Source: Bacteroidetes bacterium UBA7674 (GTDB lineage: Bacteria > Bacteroidota > Bacteroidia > Chitinophagales > Chitinophagaceae). Taken from it: DNA of 64,000 nt. Positions 42,745 to 51,544 of the stretch are shown piece after piece. The translations under genes and the position numbers were made by a program. The notes under the pieces were generated by a model that made no database searches, was not told the origin of the DNA, and was given only the letters and a program-made list of their open reading frames with translations. The stretch spans positions 62,001-126,000 of the forward strand of contig DLHG01000015.1 of assembly GCA_002483105.1 (NCBI GenBank), given 5' to 3'. Each line of letters opens with the position of its first letter. The first letter of the stretch is position 1.

Positions 42745-42772
42745 AACAGCGTACGGAATTCCGTACGCTGTT
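42745..42772. promoter_or_regulatory. 28-bp perfect palindrome upstream of gmhA
   Basis: Half-site AACAGCGTACGGAA followed directly by its complement. It lies one base upstream of the -7 element of gmhA and 40 bp past the queA stop. It could be an operator covering the -33 region or the queA terminator; no T-run follows, which favours an operator. Confidence 0.6.
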
Positions 42773-42812
42773 TATAACGATTTTAATTATCAACTTATTA
42801 TATAACGACAAT

Positions 42813-43862
42813 TTATAGTACTATCATCGCATCACCATAGCTGAAGAAGCGATATTTCTCCTTGATAGCTGTCTGGTATGCTTCCATAGTAAGGTCGTAT
42901 CCTGCAAAGGCGCAAACCATAATTAACAGGCTGGTCTTAGGCAGGTGGAAGTTAGTGATCAGTGAATTGGCGATCGAAAATTCGTGTGGCGGGTGGATGA
43001 ATAAGTTCGTCCAGCCTTCACCCGGCTTTAACAATCCCTGTGCAGTAACAGAGCTTTCTATGGCACGCATAGTAGTAGTACCAACAGAACAGATATTGCG
43101 ATTGTCCACTTTTGCCTTGTTCACTATTCCGCAGCAGTATTCATCCACTTTGTAGTACTCAGCGTCCATCTTATGCTTAGACAGGTCTTCTACCTCTATC
43201 GGGCGGAAAGTACCGAGACCGGTATGTAAGGTAGCCTCAGCAAACTTTACTCCTACAATCTCCAGGCGCTTGATCAGCTCACGGCTGAAGTGAAGTCCCG
43301 CAGTTGGCGCAGCTACAGCACCTTCGTGCTTGGCATATACCGTTTGGTAGCGTTCTTTATCTTCTTCTTCAGGCTTGCGCTTAATGTATTTAGGAAGTGG
43401 TGTTTCACCCAGTAATTCCAGCATGCCACGGAACGCATTATCGTCACCATCAAAAAGGAAACGGATAGTACGGCCACGCGATGTAGTGTTGTCAATTACT
43501 TCGGCAACCAGTTCGTCATTTTCACCAAAGTATAGTTTGTTACCTACACGGATCTTACGGGCCGGGTCAACGATAACATCCCAGAGGCGGTTAGGCTTAT
43601 TCAACTCACGCAGCAGGAACACTTCTATCTTAGCGCCGGTCTTCTCTTTCTTACCATAAAGGCGCGCAGGGAAAACCTTGGTATTATTTACAACCATCAC
43701 GTCCTTATCATTGAAGAACCCGAGGATGTCTTTGAATGTTTTATGTTCGATCTTGCCTGAGTCGCGGTGCACTACCATGAGACGGCTTTCTTCACGCATC
43801 TTAGTGGGGTGTTGTGCTATCAGATTAAGTGGCAGGTCGAATTTAAATTGCGACAACTTCAT
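42813..43862 (-). CDS. queA: S-adenosylmethionine:tRNA ribosyltransferase-isomerase
   Basis: 349 residues. QueA makes epoxyqueuosine in tRNA from preQ1. Blocks: MKLSQFKFDLPLNLIAQHPT, VVNNTKVFPARLYGKKE, VAAPTAGLHFSRELIKRLE, HTGLGTFRPIEVEDL, and NLFIHPPHEF with NSLITNFHLPKTSLLIMVCA. Full-length. No other queuosine gene is close. Confidence 0.97.
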   Translation of the reverse strand: MKLSQFKFDLPLNLIAQHPTKMREESRLMVVHRDSGKIEHKTFKDILGFFNDKDVMVVNNTKVFPARLYGKKEKTGAKIEVFLLRELNKPNRLWDVIVDPARKIRVGNKLYFGENDELVAEVIDNTTSRGRTIRFLFDGDDNAFRGMLELLGETPLPKYIKRKPEEEDKERYQTVYAKHEGAVAAPTAGLHFSRELIKRLEIVGVKFAEATLHTGLGTFRPIEVEDLSKHKMDAEYYKVDEYCCGIVNKAKVDNRNICSVGTTTMRAIESSVTAQGLLKPGEGWTNLFIHPPHEFSIANSLITNFHLPKTSLLIMVCAFAGYDLTMEAYQTAIKEKYRFFSYGDAMIVL

Positions 43863-44040
43863 ATGGAGAAGAATAAATTTGAAAAGTGTGCAAAGTTACT
43901 AAAAAAAGCTGTAGTTACGAGAGGGGTGAGTTACAAATAGAATTAATACAAATACATTTTTGTTATCACCATGCGTAAACAGGCAAAACACTCCGCTTTA
44001 ACCTCTAATTTTCCCGCTACCGGATTTCATTCTTAAACCT

Positions 44041-44048
44041 TACTTTTG
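44041..44048 (+). promoter_or_regulatory. -7 promoter element of the M20 peptidase gene
   Basis: TACTTTTG, 23 nt before ATG 44072. No convincing -33. Confidence 0.5.
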
Positions 44049-44071
44049 GGACTCTTAAAAATTGATATATC

Positions 44072-45445
44072 ATGCAAGTTTGGAACGATTACATATCGCA
44101 GAATAAACAAAGATTTTTAGACGAATTGCTTGACCTGCTCCGCATTCCCTCAGTGAGTGCCGACAGCAAGTACAAAGGCGATGTAGCCAAATGCGCCGAA
44201 GCTGTAAAGGAAAACCTCCTGAAAGCCGGTTGTGATAAAGTGGAAATATGCCCTACTGAAGGACACCCGATAGTGTATGGCGAAAAGATGATAGACCCCT
44301 CAGCGCCTACTGTGCTGGTATATGGCCACTACGATGTGCAGCCTGCCGACCCGCTGGAACTATGGGACAGCGGCCCGTTTGAGCCCGTAATAAAAGACGA
44401 AAAGATATACGCCCGCGGCGCTTGCGATGACAAAGGTCAAATGTTCATGCACGTAAAGGCGCTGGAAGTAATGAACAAGACCAATACCCTTGCCTGCAAT
44501 ATCAAATTCATGATAGAAGGTGAGGAAGAAGTAGGTTCATCTAACCTCGGCAAATTCCTGGAAAGCAATAAAGACAGGCTGAAAGCGGATATAGTATTGG
44601 TATCAGATACTTCAATGATCAGCATGGAACACCCGAGCCTTGAGACAGGTCTGCGCGGACTGGCTTACATGGAAGTGGAAGTAACAGGCCCTAATCGTGA
44701 CCTGCACAGTGGTGTATATGGTGGCGCGGTGGCGAACCCTATCAACATACTGGCGAAGATGATCGCTTCTATGCATGATGAGAACAACCACATTACGATA
44801 CCCGGTTTCTATGATAAAGTTTTGGAACTGACAGAAGCAGAACGTACGGCACTGAACAAAGCTCCGTTCGACCTGGAAGAATACAAGAAAGAACTGCACG
44901 TAAGCGATGTACGCGGGGAGAAAGGCTATACCACATTGGAGCGCACTGGTACACGCCCGACACTTGATGTGAACGGCATCTGGGGTGGATATACCGGCGA
45001 AGGTGCTAAAACGGTATTGCCATCTAAAGCCAACGCGAAGATCTCTATGCGCCTGGTACCTAACCAGGTTTCTGACGAGATTTCGGATATGTTCAAGAAG
45101 CATTTCGAAAGCATAGCCCCGGCGGGTGTGACGGTGAAAGTAACAGCACACCATGGTGGCGAGCCTGTGGTAACGCCAACTGATTCAGTGGCTTACAAAG
45201 CTGCTGCTGAGGCGATCAAGACTTCTTTCGGTAAAGAGCCGATACCTACACGTGGTGGCGGTAGCATACCAATAGTAGCATTGTTTGAAAGCATACTGGG
45301 ACTGAAGACAGTATTGCTGGGCTTCGGGCTGGATAACGATAACATTCACTCACCTAATGAGAAGTACGATATATTCAACTACTTCAAGGGTATTGAGACG
45401 ATACCGTACTTCCACAAGTACTTTGCGGAAATGAGTAAAAAGTAA
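44072..45445 (+). CDS. M20-family dipeptidase
   Basis: 457 residues. Zinc ligands and catalytic residues: VLVYGHYDVQPAD (His and the Asp of the HxD motif), YARGACDDKGQM, FMIEGEEEVGSSN and GGGSIPIVALFE, with a final His in DNIHSPNEKYDI. A dimerisation domain (RDLHSGVYGGAVANP) sits between. These cytosolic dipeptidases (CNDP-like) hydrolyse small peptides. Stand-alone gene with its own terminator. Confidence 0.95.
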   Translation: MQVWNDYISQNKQRFLDELLDLLRIPSVSADSKYKGDVAKCAEAVKENLLKAGCDKVEICPTEGHPIVYGEKMIDPSAPTVLVYGHYDVQPADPLELWDSGPFEPVIKDEKIYARGACDDKGQMFMHVKALEVMNKTNTLACNIKFMIEGEEEVGSSNLGKFLESNKDRLKADIVLVSDTSMISMEHPSLETGLRGLAYMEVEVTGPNRDLHSGVYGGAVANPINILAKMIASMHDENNHITIPGFYDKVLELTEAERTALNKAPFDLEEYKKELHVSDVRGEKGYTTLERTGTRPTLDVNGIWGGYTGEGAKTVLPSKANAKISMRLVPNQVSDEISDMFKKHFESIAPAGVTVKVTAHHGGEPVVTPTDSVAYKAAAEAIKTSFGKEPIPTRGGGSIPIVALFESILGLKTVLLGFGLDNDNIHSPNEKYDIFNYFKGIETIPYFHKYFAEMSKK

Positions 45446-45507
45446 TTTGAACGAGGATTCATCGGATTAACGGATTTACCTGGCTCAAAAAATGATTACA
45501 TAAAATT

Positions 45508-45540
45508 CAAAAGCGGCATATTATTTGCCGCTTTTGTTTT
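45508..45540 (+). terminator. Terminator of the M20 peptidase gene
   Basis: CAAAAGCGGCA pairs with TGCCGCTTTTG (11 bp, 7-nt loop), then TTTT. It covers the first codons of a longer reading of the next gene, which supports the later start at 45573. Confidence 0.85.
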
Positions 45541-45572
45541 TAAAGATATTTCAACTACAAAATTCCTATCTC

Positions 45573-45794
45573 ATGCTCAAAAAGATCATCTTAACTACCA
45601 CATTAGTAACCGTTTCGGTATTCGGGCTTACCATGCTACATTCCTGCAAAAAATCATCAAACTGCTATGATGCTGAAATGGCTAAGAATCACAGCGGTAT
45701 CTGCACTATGGACTGTCCCGGAGTAACCGGATGTGATGGGAAGACCTACTGTAATGAGTGTATTGCCAATAGCGTAGGCATTCGGGTTAATTAG
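45573..45794 (+). CDS. Kazal-type domain lipoprotein
   Basis: 73 residues from ATG 45573. Lipoprotein signal with Cys in MLHSCKKS, then a small Cys-rich domain: ICTMDCPGVTGCDGKTYCNE then CIANSVGI. The CDGKTYxNEC signature is that of Kazal serine-protease inhibitors. The domain is short (about 40 residues) but has six Cys in a plausible order. It may protect the cell surface from proteases; this is inference. Confidence 0.8.
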   Translation: MLKKIILTTTLVTVSVFGLTMLHSCKKSSNCYDAEMAKNHSGICTMDCPGVTGCDGKTYCNECIANSVGIRVN

Positions 45795-45874
45795 CAACCT
45801 GAATGCTATTTATGCTAACATTTTTTTGGATAAAAAGGGTAAGCCCATTTAGGGGTTTGGGGGTTAATTTTCCC

Positions 45875-45882
45875 TAACTTTG
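45875..45882 (+). promoter_or_regulatory. -7 promoter element of cmk
   Basis: TAACTTTG matches TAnnTTTG and ends only 5 nt before the GTG start codon. Confidence 0.55.
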
Positions 45883-45887
45883 CAGGA

Positions 45888-46616
45888 GTGTCTGCTCATA
45901 AGATAATCATAGCGATAGACGGTTTTTCCTCTTGCGGAAAAAGTACGCTGGCTAAGCAGCTTGCGGCCAAACTTGGCTACAACTACATAGACAGCGGTGC
46001 TATGTATCGCGCTATTACTCTTTACTTCCTCAGGAATGACGTTGACATCAATAATCAACAAGAAGTAGTGAGCGCACTGAGCGACATCAATCTCTCCTTT
46101 CATTTCAACAAAGCACGCGAACAGTCGGACATATATCTGAACGATGAGGACGTGGAGCCATTCATCCGCGACCTGATAGTTGCGGAAAAGGTGAGCCCTG
46201 TAGCTGCCATTAAAGAGGTACGTGCCTTTGCCGTAGCGCAACAGCAACGTATGGGACAAAGTAAAGGCATAGTAATGGACGGAAGGGATATAGGCACTGT
46301 GGTATTCCCAAATGCAGAACTGAAGATATTCATGACAGCCGACCCGGATGTGCGCGTACTCCGCCGCTACGATGAAATGCTGCTGAGCAATCCCAATGTA
46401 ACGCTGGAAGAAGTGAAGCACAACCTGGAGCTTCGCGACTATATAGACAGCAACCGCGAAGAAAGTCCGCTACGCAAAGCCGATGATGCCATAGAGCTTA
46501 ATAACAGCAGCATCAGCCGCGAAGAGCAGCTGGAAATAGTGCTGGAATGGGTAAAGGACAGGGCTACGGATGTGGTGAGGAATGGTTTTCCTGCGGTGGA
46601 GATATCGAATAATTAA
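45888..46616 (+). CDS. cmk: Cytidylate kinase
   Basis: 242 residues, from GTG 45888, the only start codon before the P-loop. It phosphorylates CMP and dCMP. P-loop IAIDGFSSCGKSTLAKQLA, substrate block YIDSGAMYRAITLYFL, VVMDGRDIGTVVFPNAELKI-like segment (GIVMDGRDIGTVVFPNA) and RDYIDSNREESPLRKADDA are diagnostic. A promoter element overlaps the position where the leader would be, so the mRNA may be leaderless. Confidence 0.96.
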   Translation: MSAHKIIIAIDGFSSCGKSTLAKQLAAKLGYNYIDSGAMYRAITLYFLRNDVDINNQQEVVSALSDINLSFHFNKAREQSDIYLNDEDVEPFIRDLIVAEKVSPVAAIKEVRAFAVAQQQRMGQSKGIVMDGRDIGTVVFPNAELKIFMTADPDVRVLRRYDEMLLSNPNVTLEEVKHNLELRDYIDSNREESPLRKADDAIELNNSSISREEQLEIVLEWVKDRATDVVRNGFPAVEISNN

Positions 46617-46760
46617 GCCCTTCGCGTTATTGACGTTTTGCACCTACGGAGCAAACAATTTTCTTGTTCATCTTTCTATAAAGCTGTTGCTCCAACGGAG
46701 CATGTGTCAAACAATCTCAAATCTTATTTGCGTTTCTCGTTTTGAATTTTGACTTTTGAA
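46617..46760. repeat. Intergenic repeats before the PolX-like gene
   Basis: Two related blocks, TTGCACCTACGGAGCAAAC and TTGCTCCAACGGAGCATG, and a TTTTGAATTTTGAC run. They look like dispersed intergenic repeats. Confidence 0.4.
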
Positions 46761-46781
46761 TTACCAAGCCAAAATACAAGC

Positions 46782-48467
46782 ATGACCAATTACGAAATAG
46801 CCGATCATTTTTCGCTCCTGTCCAAATTAATGGATATACATGGGGAGAATTCCTTCAAGTCGAAATCATATAGCATACTGGCGTATAACATAGAAAAGCT
46901 GCCTGCGGAGATCACTACGATGGATGATGCGCAGCTATTCGGCATGAAGGGCATCGGTGAAAGCAGTGGCAGCAAGATAAAAGAGCTCATTGCCACCAGT
47001 AAGCTACAGGCGCTGGAAGACATACTGGCAAAGACCCCTCCCGGCATACTGGAGATGATGCGCATAAAAGGGCTTGGTCCGAAGAAGATCTCTGTCATCT
47101 GGAAAGAGATGGGTATAGAGACCATCGGCGAACTGGAGTATGCCTGCAATGAGAACCGGTTGGCGCAGACCAAGGGCTTCGGTACCAAGACACAGGATAG
47201 CGTGCTGGCCAATATCAAATACTACACAGCCAGCTTAGGGTTTCACCTTTGGGCGCATGTGGAGACCGTGGGCAAATCATTGGTGGAGCAACTGCAAAAG
47301 AATTTTCCCGCAAACAAGTTTTCATTGACGGGCGATATACGCAGACAGGAGAATACGCTGGAGGTAATAGAGATAGTGAGTGATATAGATAGTGATACCC
47401 TCTCTAAGCAATTTCAAAATATGCCTGATACCGTAGTAGAAGAAGAACCGAACGAGCGCCTGGTTGTAAGGATACCCAATGAACCTGTGGTGCGGTTCCG
47501 CTTAACCGATACTGCGGGATATTATACCAAGCTCTTTATGACCACAGGCAGCGCTGAATTTATGGAGGCATTCCTGGCGAAATATTCTGTTACTGAAAAT
47601 GCAGCGAGTGAAGAAGCGATCTTTATCGATAATAAGCTGGCATACATACCACCTGCACAACGGGAAACAGCGAACATACTGGAACTGGCAGCGACCGGCA
47701 GCATGAGCGAAGTGATACAGCCCGGTGACATTAAAGGCATCATACACTCCCACTCTACGTGGAGCGACGGACAGGAAACAATAGAGCAGATGGCAAAGGC
47801 TTGTATAGAGCAAGGCTTCGAGTACCTCGTCATCAGCGATCACTCACAGGCAGCTTATTATGCGAATGGACTGACACCGGACCGCATAGCCGCACAGCAT
47901 GCAGAAATAGATGCACTGAATGCAAAGCTGGCACCATTCAAAATATTCAAGAGTATTGAGGTAGACATTCTCAGTAATGGCGACCTTGATTACAATGCCG
48001 CTGTGCTGAGTTCGCTCGACATAGTAATAGCATCGGTACATAGCAACCTGAAAATGAGCCTGGAGAAAGCAATGGACAGGGTGATGGCCGCTATACGGAA
48101 CCCGTTCACTACTATCCTCGGCCACCCTACAGGCCGGCTGCTTTTATCAAGAGAAGGTTACCCTCTGGATCATAAAGTAATTATTGATGCCTGTGCGGAG
48201 CATAATGTGGTGATAGAGATAAACGCCCACCCTAAACGCCTTGACCTTGACTGGCGTTGGGTGGAGTATGCAATGGAAAAGGGTGTATTACTCTCCATAG
48301 ACCCCGATGCACACAGCGTAAACGGCTACAAGGATATTTACTACGGTGTTATGTCGGCGCAAAAGGCGGGGCTTACAGCAAAGCAAAACCTGAGCAGCTA
48401 CTCGTTGGCGGAGATGGAGACTTTCCTGAAGGTTTATGAGGAGAAGAGGAGTAAGGTGATGGCTTAA
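46782..48467 (+). CDS. PolX-type protein with PHP domain and degenerate polymerase site
   Basis: 561 residues from ATG 46782. Order: helix-hairpin-helix region (residues about 1-150: FGMKGIGESSGSKIKELI; MRIKGLGPKKISVIW), a nucleotidyltransferase-like region (150-310), and a PHP domain (residues about 325-561: IIHSHSTWSDG, YLVISDHSQAAYYANG, VEIDILSNGDLDY-like block, LGHPTGR, VIEINAHPKRLDLDW, LSIDPDAHS). The PHP metal ligands are all in place. The catalytic aspartates of the polymerase are not: the GSxRR…DxD block reads GDIRRQENTLEVIEI and the third Asp block reads VRFRLTD. So a nuclease without polymerase activity is expected. Confidence 0.85.
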   Translation: MTNYEIADHFSLLSKLMDIHGENSFKSKSYSILAYNIEKLPAEITTMDDAQLFGMKGIGESSGSKIKELIATSKLQALEDILAKTPPGILEMMRIKGLGPKKISVIWKEMGIETIGELEYACNENRLAQTKGFGTKTQDSVLANIKYYTASLGFHLWAHVETVGKSLVEQLQKNFPANKFSLTGDIRRQENTLEVIEIVSDIDSDTLSKQFQNMPDTVVEEEPNERLVVRIPNEPVVRFRLTDTAGYYTKLFMTTGSAEFMEAFLAKYSVTENAASEEAIFIDNKLAYIPPAQRETANILELAATGSMSEVIQPGDIKGIIHSHSTWSDGQETIEQMAKACIEQGFEYLVISDHSQAAYYANGLTPDRIAAQHAEIDALNAKLAPFKIFKSIEVDILSNGDLDYNAAVLSSLDIVIASVHSNLKMSLEKAMDRVMAAIRNPFTTILGHPTGRLLLSREGYPLDHKVIIDACAEHNVVIEINAHPKRLDLDWRWVEYAMEKGVLLSIDPDAHSVNGYKDIYYGVMSAQKAGLTAKQNLSSYSLAEMETFLKVYEEKRSKVMA

Positions 48468-48630
48468 CGCACCCTATCGTGTATATTCCATTAGAGAATA
48501 TGTCTTCGTCCGTCAGGCTGATGAACGTAATAACTGTTGCCCAGAATTAATCTTCACCGATAACGTCAAAAGCATATTTCCCGGCGTAAAGGTAAAAGTC
48601 TTTTAAAACCTTATACATCATAACTCCTTG

Positions 48631-48666
48631 AATTCTATTGGCTAACATAGCCAATAGAATTTTTTT
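48631..48666 (+). terminator. Intrinsic terminator upstream of the YceI-like gene
   Basis: AATTCTATTGGCTA pairs with TAGCCAATAGAATT (14 bp, 3-nt loop), then TTTTT. It lies 164 nt past the PolX stop; the 273-bp gap holds no other gene I can see. Confidence 0.85.
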
Positions 48667-48712
48667 ATGTGAGCATAATTTTTGTATTCTTCCTGGGACG
48701 GAATAAAAATTA

Positions 48713-48720
48713 TATGTTTG
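48713..48720 (+). promoter_or_regulatory. -7 promoter element of the YceI-like gene
   Basis: TATGTTTG, 20 nt before ATG 48741. Confidence 0.5.
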
Positions 48721-48740
48721 TACATCTAAATTAGAAACTT

Positions 48741-49415
48741 ATGAAGCACACTTTCAAATTAAGCGCTATCGCGCTGTCATTAACAACACTCACTTTCGCA
48801 TCTTGCGATAATGCTCCTAAAGGGGATGAAGCAGCTGTAACAGAAGAACAATCGGCTGCAAATGCTGCAGGACAATCTTTCGTAGTAGATACTACCGGCT
48901 CTACTATCCGTTTCACAGGTAATGGCGTTGGTAAGAACCACCCGGGTAAGTTCAAAGTAACTGAAGGCAACCTGGCTGTAGCCAACAATACCATCACAGG
49001 TGGTTCTTTCGTTATAGACATCAACTCTATGGATATGGAAGAAGAAGGTGAAATGATAGATACGAAACTTCGTCCGCACCTTTTATCAGCTGATTTCTTT
49101 GACGGCGAAAAATTCCAGACTGCTAAATTTGAGGTAACAAAGGTAGAACCGTACACAGCCACCGGAGATAACAAATCTGTAGTAGCGGGCGCTAACTATA
49201 CAGTAAGTGGTAACCTTACATTGAAGGACGTAACCAAGAATGTAACATTCCCTGCTAAAATAGAAGTGAAAGACAACGGCGTTGATGCAAAAGCTAACTT
49301 CGACATCGACCGTACACAATGGAACATGGCTTATGGCAATGACAAGAGCCTGGGCGATAAGTTCATCTCTGAAACAGTGAACATAGAAGTAGATTTGAAA
49401 GCTAACAAGCTCTAA
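48741..49415 (+). CDS. YceI-like lipoprotein
   Basis: 224 residues. Lipoprotein signal with lipobox FASC, an acidic linker, then the YceI lipocalin-like barrel: FVVDTTGSTIRFTGNGVGKN, GKFKVTEGNLAVANN, GGSFVIDINSMDM, LRPHLLSADFFDGEKFQTAK and NVTFPAKIEVKDNGVDAKAN. YceI proteins bind isoprenoid or other lipid-like molecules; the ligand is unknown. Stand-alone gene. Confidence 0.92.
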   Translation: MKHTFKLSAIALSLTTLTFASCDNAPKGDEAAVTEEQSAANAAGQSFVVDTTGSTIRFTGNGVGKNHPGKFKVTEGNLAVANNTITGGSFVIDINSMDMEEEGEMIDTKLRPHLLSADFFDGEKFQTAKFEVTKVEPYTATGDNKSVVAGANYTVSGNLTLKDVTKNVTFPAKIEVKDNGVDAKANFDIDRTQWNMAYGNDKSLGDKFISETVNIEVDLKANKL

Positions 49416-49433
49416 GCATCAACTGAAGAATAT

Positions 49434-49479
49434 AAAAGAGAAAGCCTCCCGACGTAAACGTTGGGAGGCTTTCTCTTTT
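49434..49479. terminator. Two-way terminator between the YceI-like and RRM genes
   Basis: AAAAGAGAAAGCCTCCC pairs with GGGAGGCTTTCTCTTTT (17 bp); the T- and A-rich flanks suit both strands. Confidence 0.9.
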
Positions 49480-49501
49480 AAATAGCTTAGAACTTAAGCG
49501 A

Positions 49502-50050
49502 TTACAACTTATTGAAGTTCAGGTCATCATCGTTCTTGTACAATGAATTGTCCTGGTTGAAATTGTTACCGCTATCCTTGTTGAAATTAGTTTGATCATC
49601 GTTACGCTTGTATGCAGGGCGATCACTGTTGTAAGTACGCTCACGATTATAAGCAGGGCGTTCGCCATTGCTGTTGTTATAAGTACGTTCGCGGTTGTAA
49701 CCACCATTGCTGTTCTGCGTACGATTGCGATTGAACCCGCCGCCGCTTCCGCCACGGTTGTTGCCACCGCCACGGTTAAATCCGCCACCACCACGGGTGT
49801 TTTCCTGTCCTTTAGGTTTAGACTCCCTTACATTGATGATGTTACCTTGATAATAAGTCATATCAAGATTAGTGATACAATCGTAACCATGGTATTTGTC
49901 TGCCATTTCTACGAAACCAAAACCGCGGGGGAGACCTGTAACTGCGTCTAATAGAATTTTTACTGCTACAACTTCGCCGAACTCTGAAAAGATAGTGCGT
50001 AAATCACCTTCTGTTGTCTCGGGGCTGAGATTACCTACATATAGGTTCAT
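49502..50050 (-). CDS. RRM RNA-binding protein with Gly/Asn/Arg-rich tail
   Basis: 182 residues. An RRM fills residues 1-85: RNP2 MNLYVGNLS and RNP1 GLPRGFGFVEM. The tail (residues about 90-182) is low complexity: GGGFNRGGGNNRGG, then NRERTYNNS repeats and Asp-rich ends. Proteins of this build act as RNA chaperones, often cold-induced. Its 3' end faces the YceI-like gene. Confidence 0.93.
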   Translation of the reverse strand: MNLYVGNLSPETTEGDLRTIFSEFGEVVAVKILLDAVTGLPRGFGFVEMADKYHGYDCITNLDMTYYQGNIINVRESKPKGQENTRGGGGFNRGGGNNRGGSGGGFNRNRTQNSNGGYNRERTYNNSNGERPAYNRERTYNSDRPAYKRNDDQTNFNKDSGNNFNQDNSLYKNDDDLNFNKL

Positions 50051-50310
50051 GATAATAAAGAATTAAAAAGAGAAAAAAAGCTCATGCTCCTCATGATAAA
50101 TATCAGAATGACATGAATTACGACCACAATTTACAGAATATATGAGATATCAAAGCCCCTCTGTCATATTTCATAGAGAAATCAGCAATATTTAACAAAA
50201 TGACCCAATTGCATTAGCCGCAAATGCTGCATGGGAGGTGGTTAGCGTGTGTATATCTTAAAAGCGTGATTTTTTTCAAATCTGCTAACTTGCGCCCAAA
50301 CTTATCATCA

Positions 50311-51543
50311 ATGCGAGACAAGAAGAGTGCCGCCCTTGGCTTTATCTTCATTACCTTATTAGTCGATTGTATTGGCCTGGGTATTATTTTACCCGTAATG
50401 CCCGACCTTATCAGGGAACTAACCCATGGCAGTATCAGTGAGGCCTCTACATGGGGCGGCTGGCTGACCTTCGCCTATGCCATTATGCAATTCTTCTTCG
50501 CGCCGATACTGGGTGGACTAAGCGACAAATATGGCAGAAGGCCTGTGCTACTTGCCTTCCTGTTAGGCCTTGGCGTTGATTATATCTTTCTTGCTTTTGC
50601 CCCTACCCTTGCCTGGTTGTTTGTTGGACGCGTTATTTCGGGCATATTCGGGGCCAGCTTCACTACTGCATCGGCCTATATCGCAGACATAAGTGAACCG
50701 GAGAAACGCGCTCAGAATTTCGGGATGGTAGGTGCCGCATTTGGCCTGGGCTTTATTATCGGCCCGGTTATCGGCGGGCTTTTCAGTGAGTGGGGGCTGC
50801 GTGCGCCATTTATTGCGGCAGCCGTTTTCTCCTTGCTAAACGCCCTTTACGGATATTTTATACTTCCTGAATCTTTGACCAAAGAAAACAGAAGGAGCTT
50901 TGAATGGAAACGGGCGAATCCCCTGGGTACGCTCAGTAAACTGAGCAGGTACTCTTCACTCGGCGGTTTGATCATGGCTATATTCCTTTTATATATTGCG
51001 GGACATGCCGCACAGTCAACCTGGACATTCTACACCATGCAGAAGTTCAACTGGAACCCAAAGATGGTTGGATATTCCCTCGGTTTCGTGGGACTGATGA
51101 TAGCATTGGTACAGGGTGGACTGATAAGGATTGTTATTCCTAAGATCGGCCAGAAGAATTCGGTGTACGTGGGCTTGCTGTTGTATGTGGTAGGCTTTGT
51201 ATTGTTCGCATTTGCAAGCAAAGGATGGATGATGTTCGCGTTCATGATCCCATACGGACTGGGTGGCATAGCCGGCCCTGCCATACAGGGCATTATGAGT
51301 AACAGGGTGCCGGCTAACGAACAAGGCGAACTGCAAGGGGGGATGACGAGCATGATGAGCGTCACCTCTATCATTGGCCCGTTATTGATGACAGGCTTGT
51401 TCGCCCACTTTACTGCAAAGGAGTCAAGTATTTATTTTCCGGGAGCTCCCTTCCTTATGGGAGCCGTGCTCACCGTCATAAGTATATTCCTGGCCGCATA
51501 CTCATTGAGAACCTATCTTCCCTACAAGGTAAAGAACAAATAA
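50311..51543 (+). CDS. MFS transporter (TetA-like drug efflux family)
   Basis: 410 residues from ATG 50311; the longer frame from 50224 adds a non-helical extension and is not used. Twelve hydrophobic segments. Motif A between helices 2 and 3 is GGLSDKYGRRPVLLAFL and motif C-like GMVGAAFGLGFIIGPVIGGL follows, as in TetA/Bcr-type 12-helix drug:H+ antiporters. The actual substrate cannot be stated. It ends one base before recQ, so the two genes share a transcript. Confidence 0.9.
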   Translation: MRDKKSAALGFIFITLLVDCIGLGIILPVMPDLIRELTHGSISEASTWGGWLTFAYAIMQFFFAPILGGLSDKYGRRPVLLAFLLGLGVDYIFLAFAPTLAWLFVGRVISGIFGASFTTASAYIADISEPEKRAQNFGMVGAAFGLGFIIGPVIGGLFSEWGLRAPFIAAAVFSLLNALYGYFILPESLTKENRRSFEWKRANPLGTLSKLSRYSSLGGLIMAIFLLYIAGHAAQSTWTFYTMQKFNWNPKMVGYSLGFVGLMIALVQGGLIRIVIPKIGQKNSVYVGLLLYVVGFVLFAFASKGWMMFAFMIPYGLGGIAGPAIQGIMSNRVPANEQGELQGGMTSMMSVTSIIGPLLMTGLFAHFTAKESSIYFPGAPFLMGAVLTVISIFLAAYSLRTYLPYKVKNK

Positions 51544-51544
51544 T

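Noticed and set aside
50224..50310. N-terminal extension of the MFS transporter
   Set aside because: The 29 extra residues lie upstream of the natural MRDKKSAALGF start before helix 1 and look non-coding.
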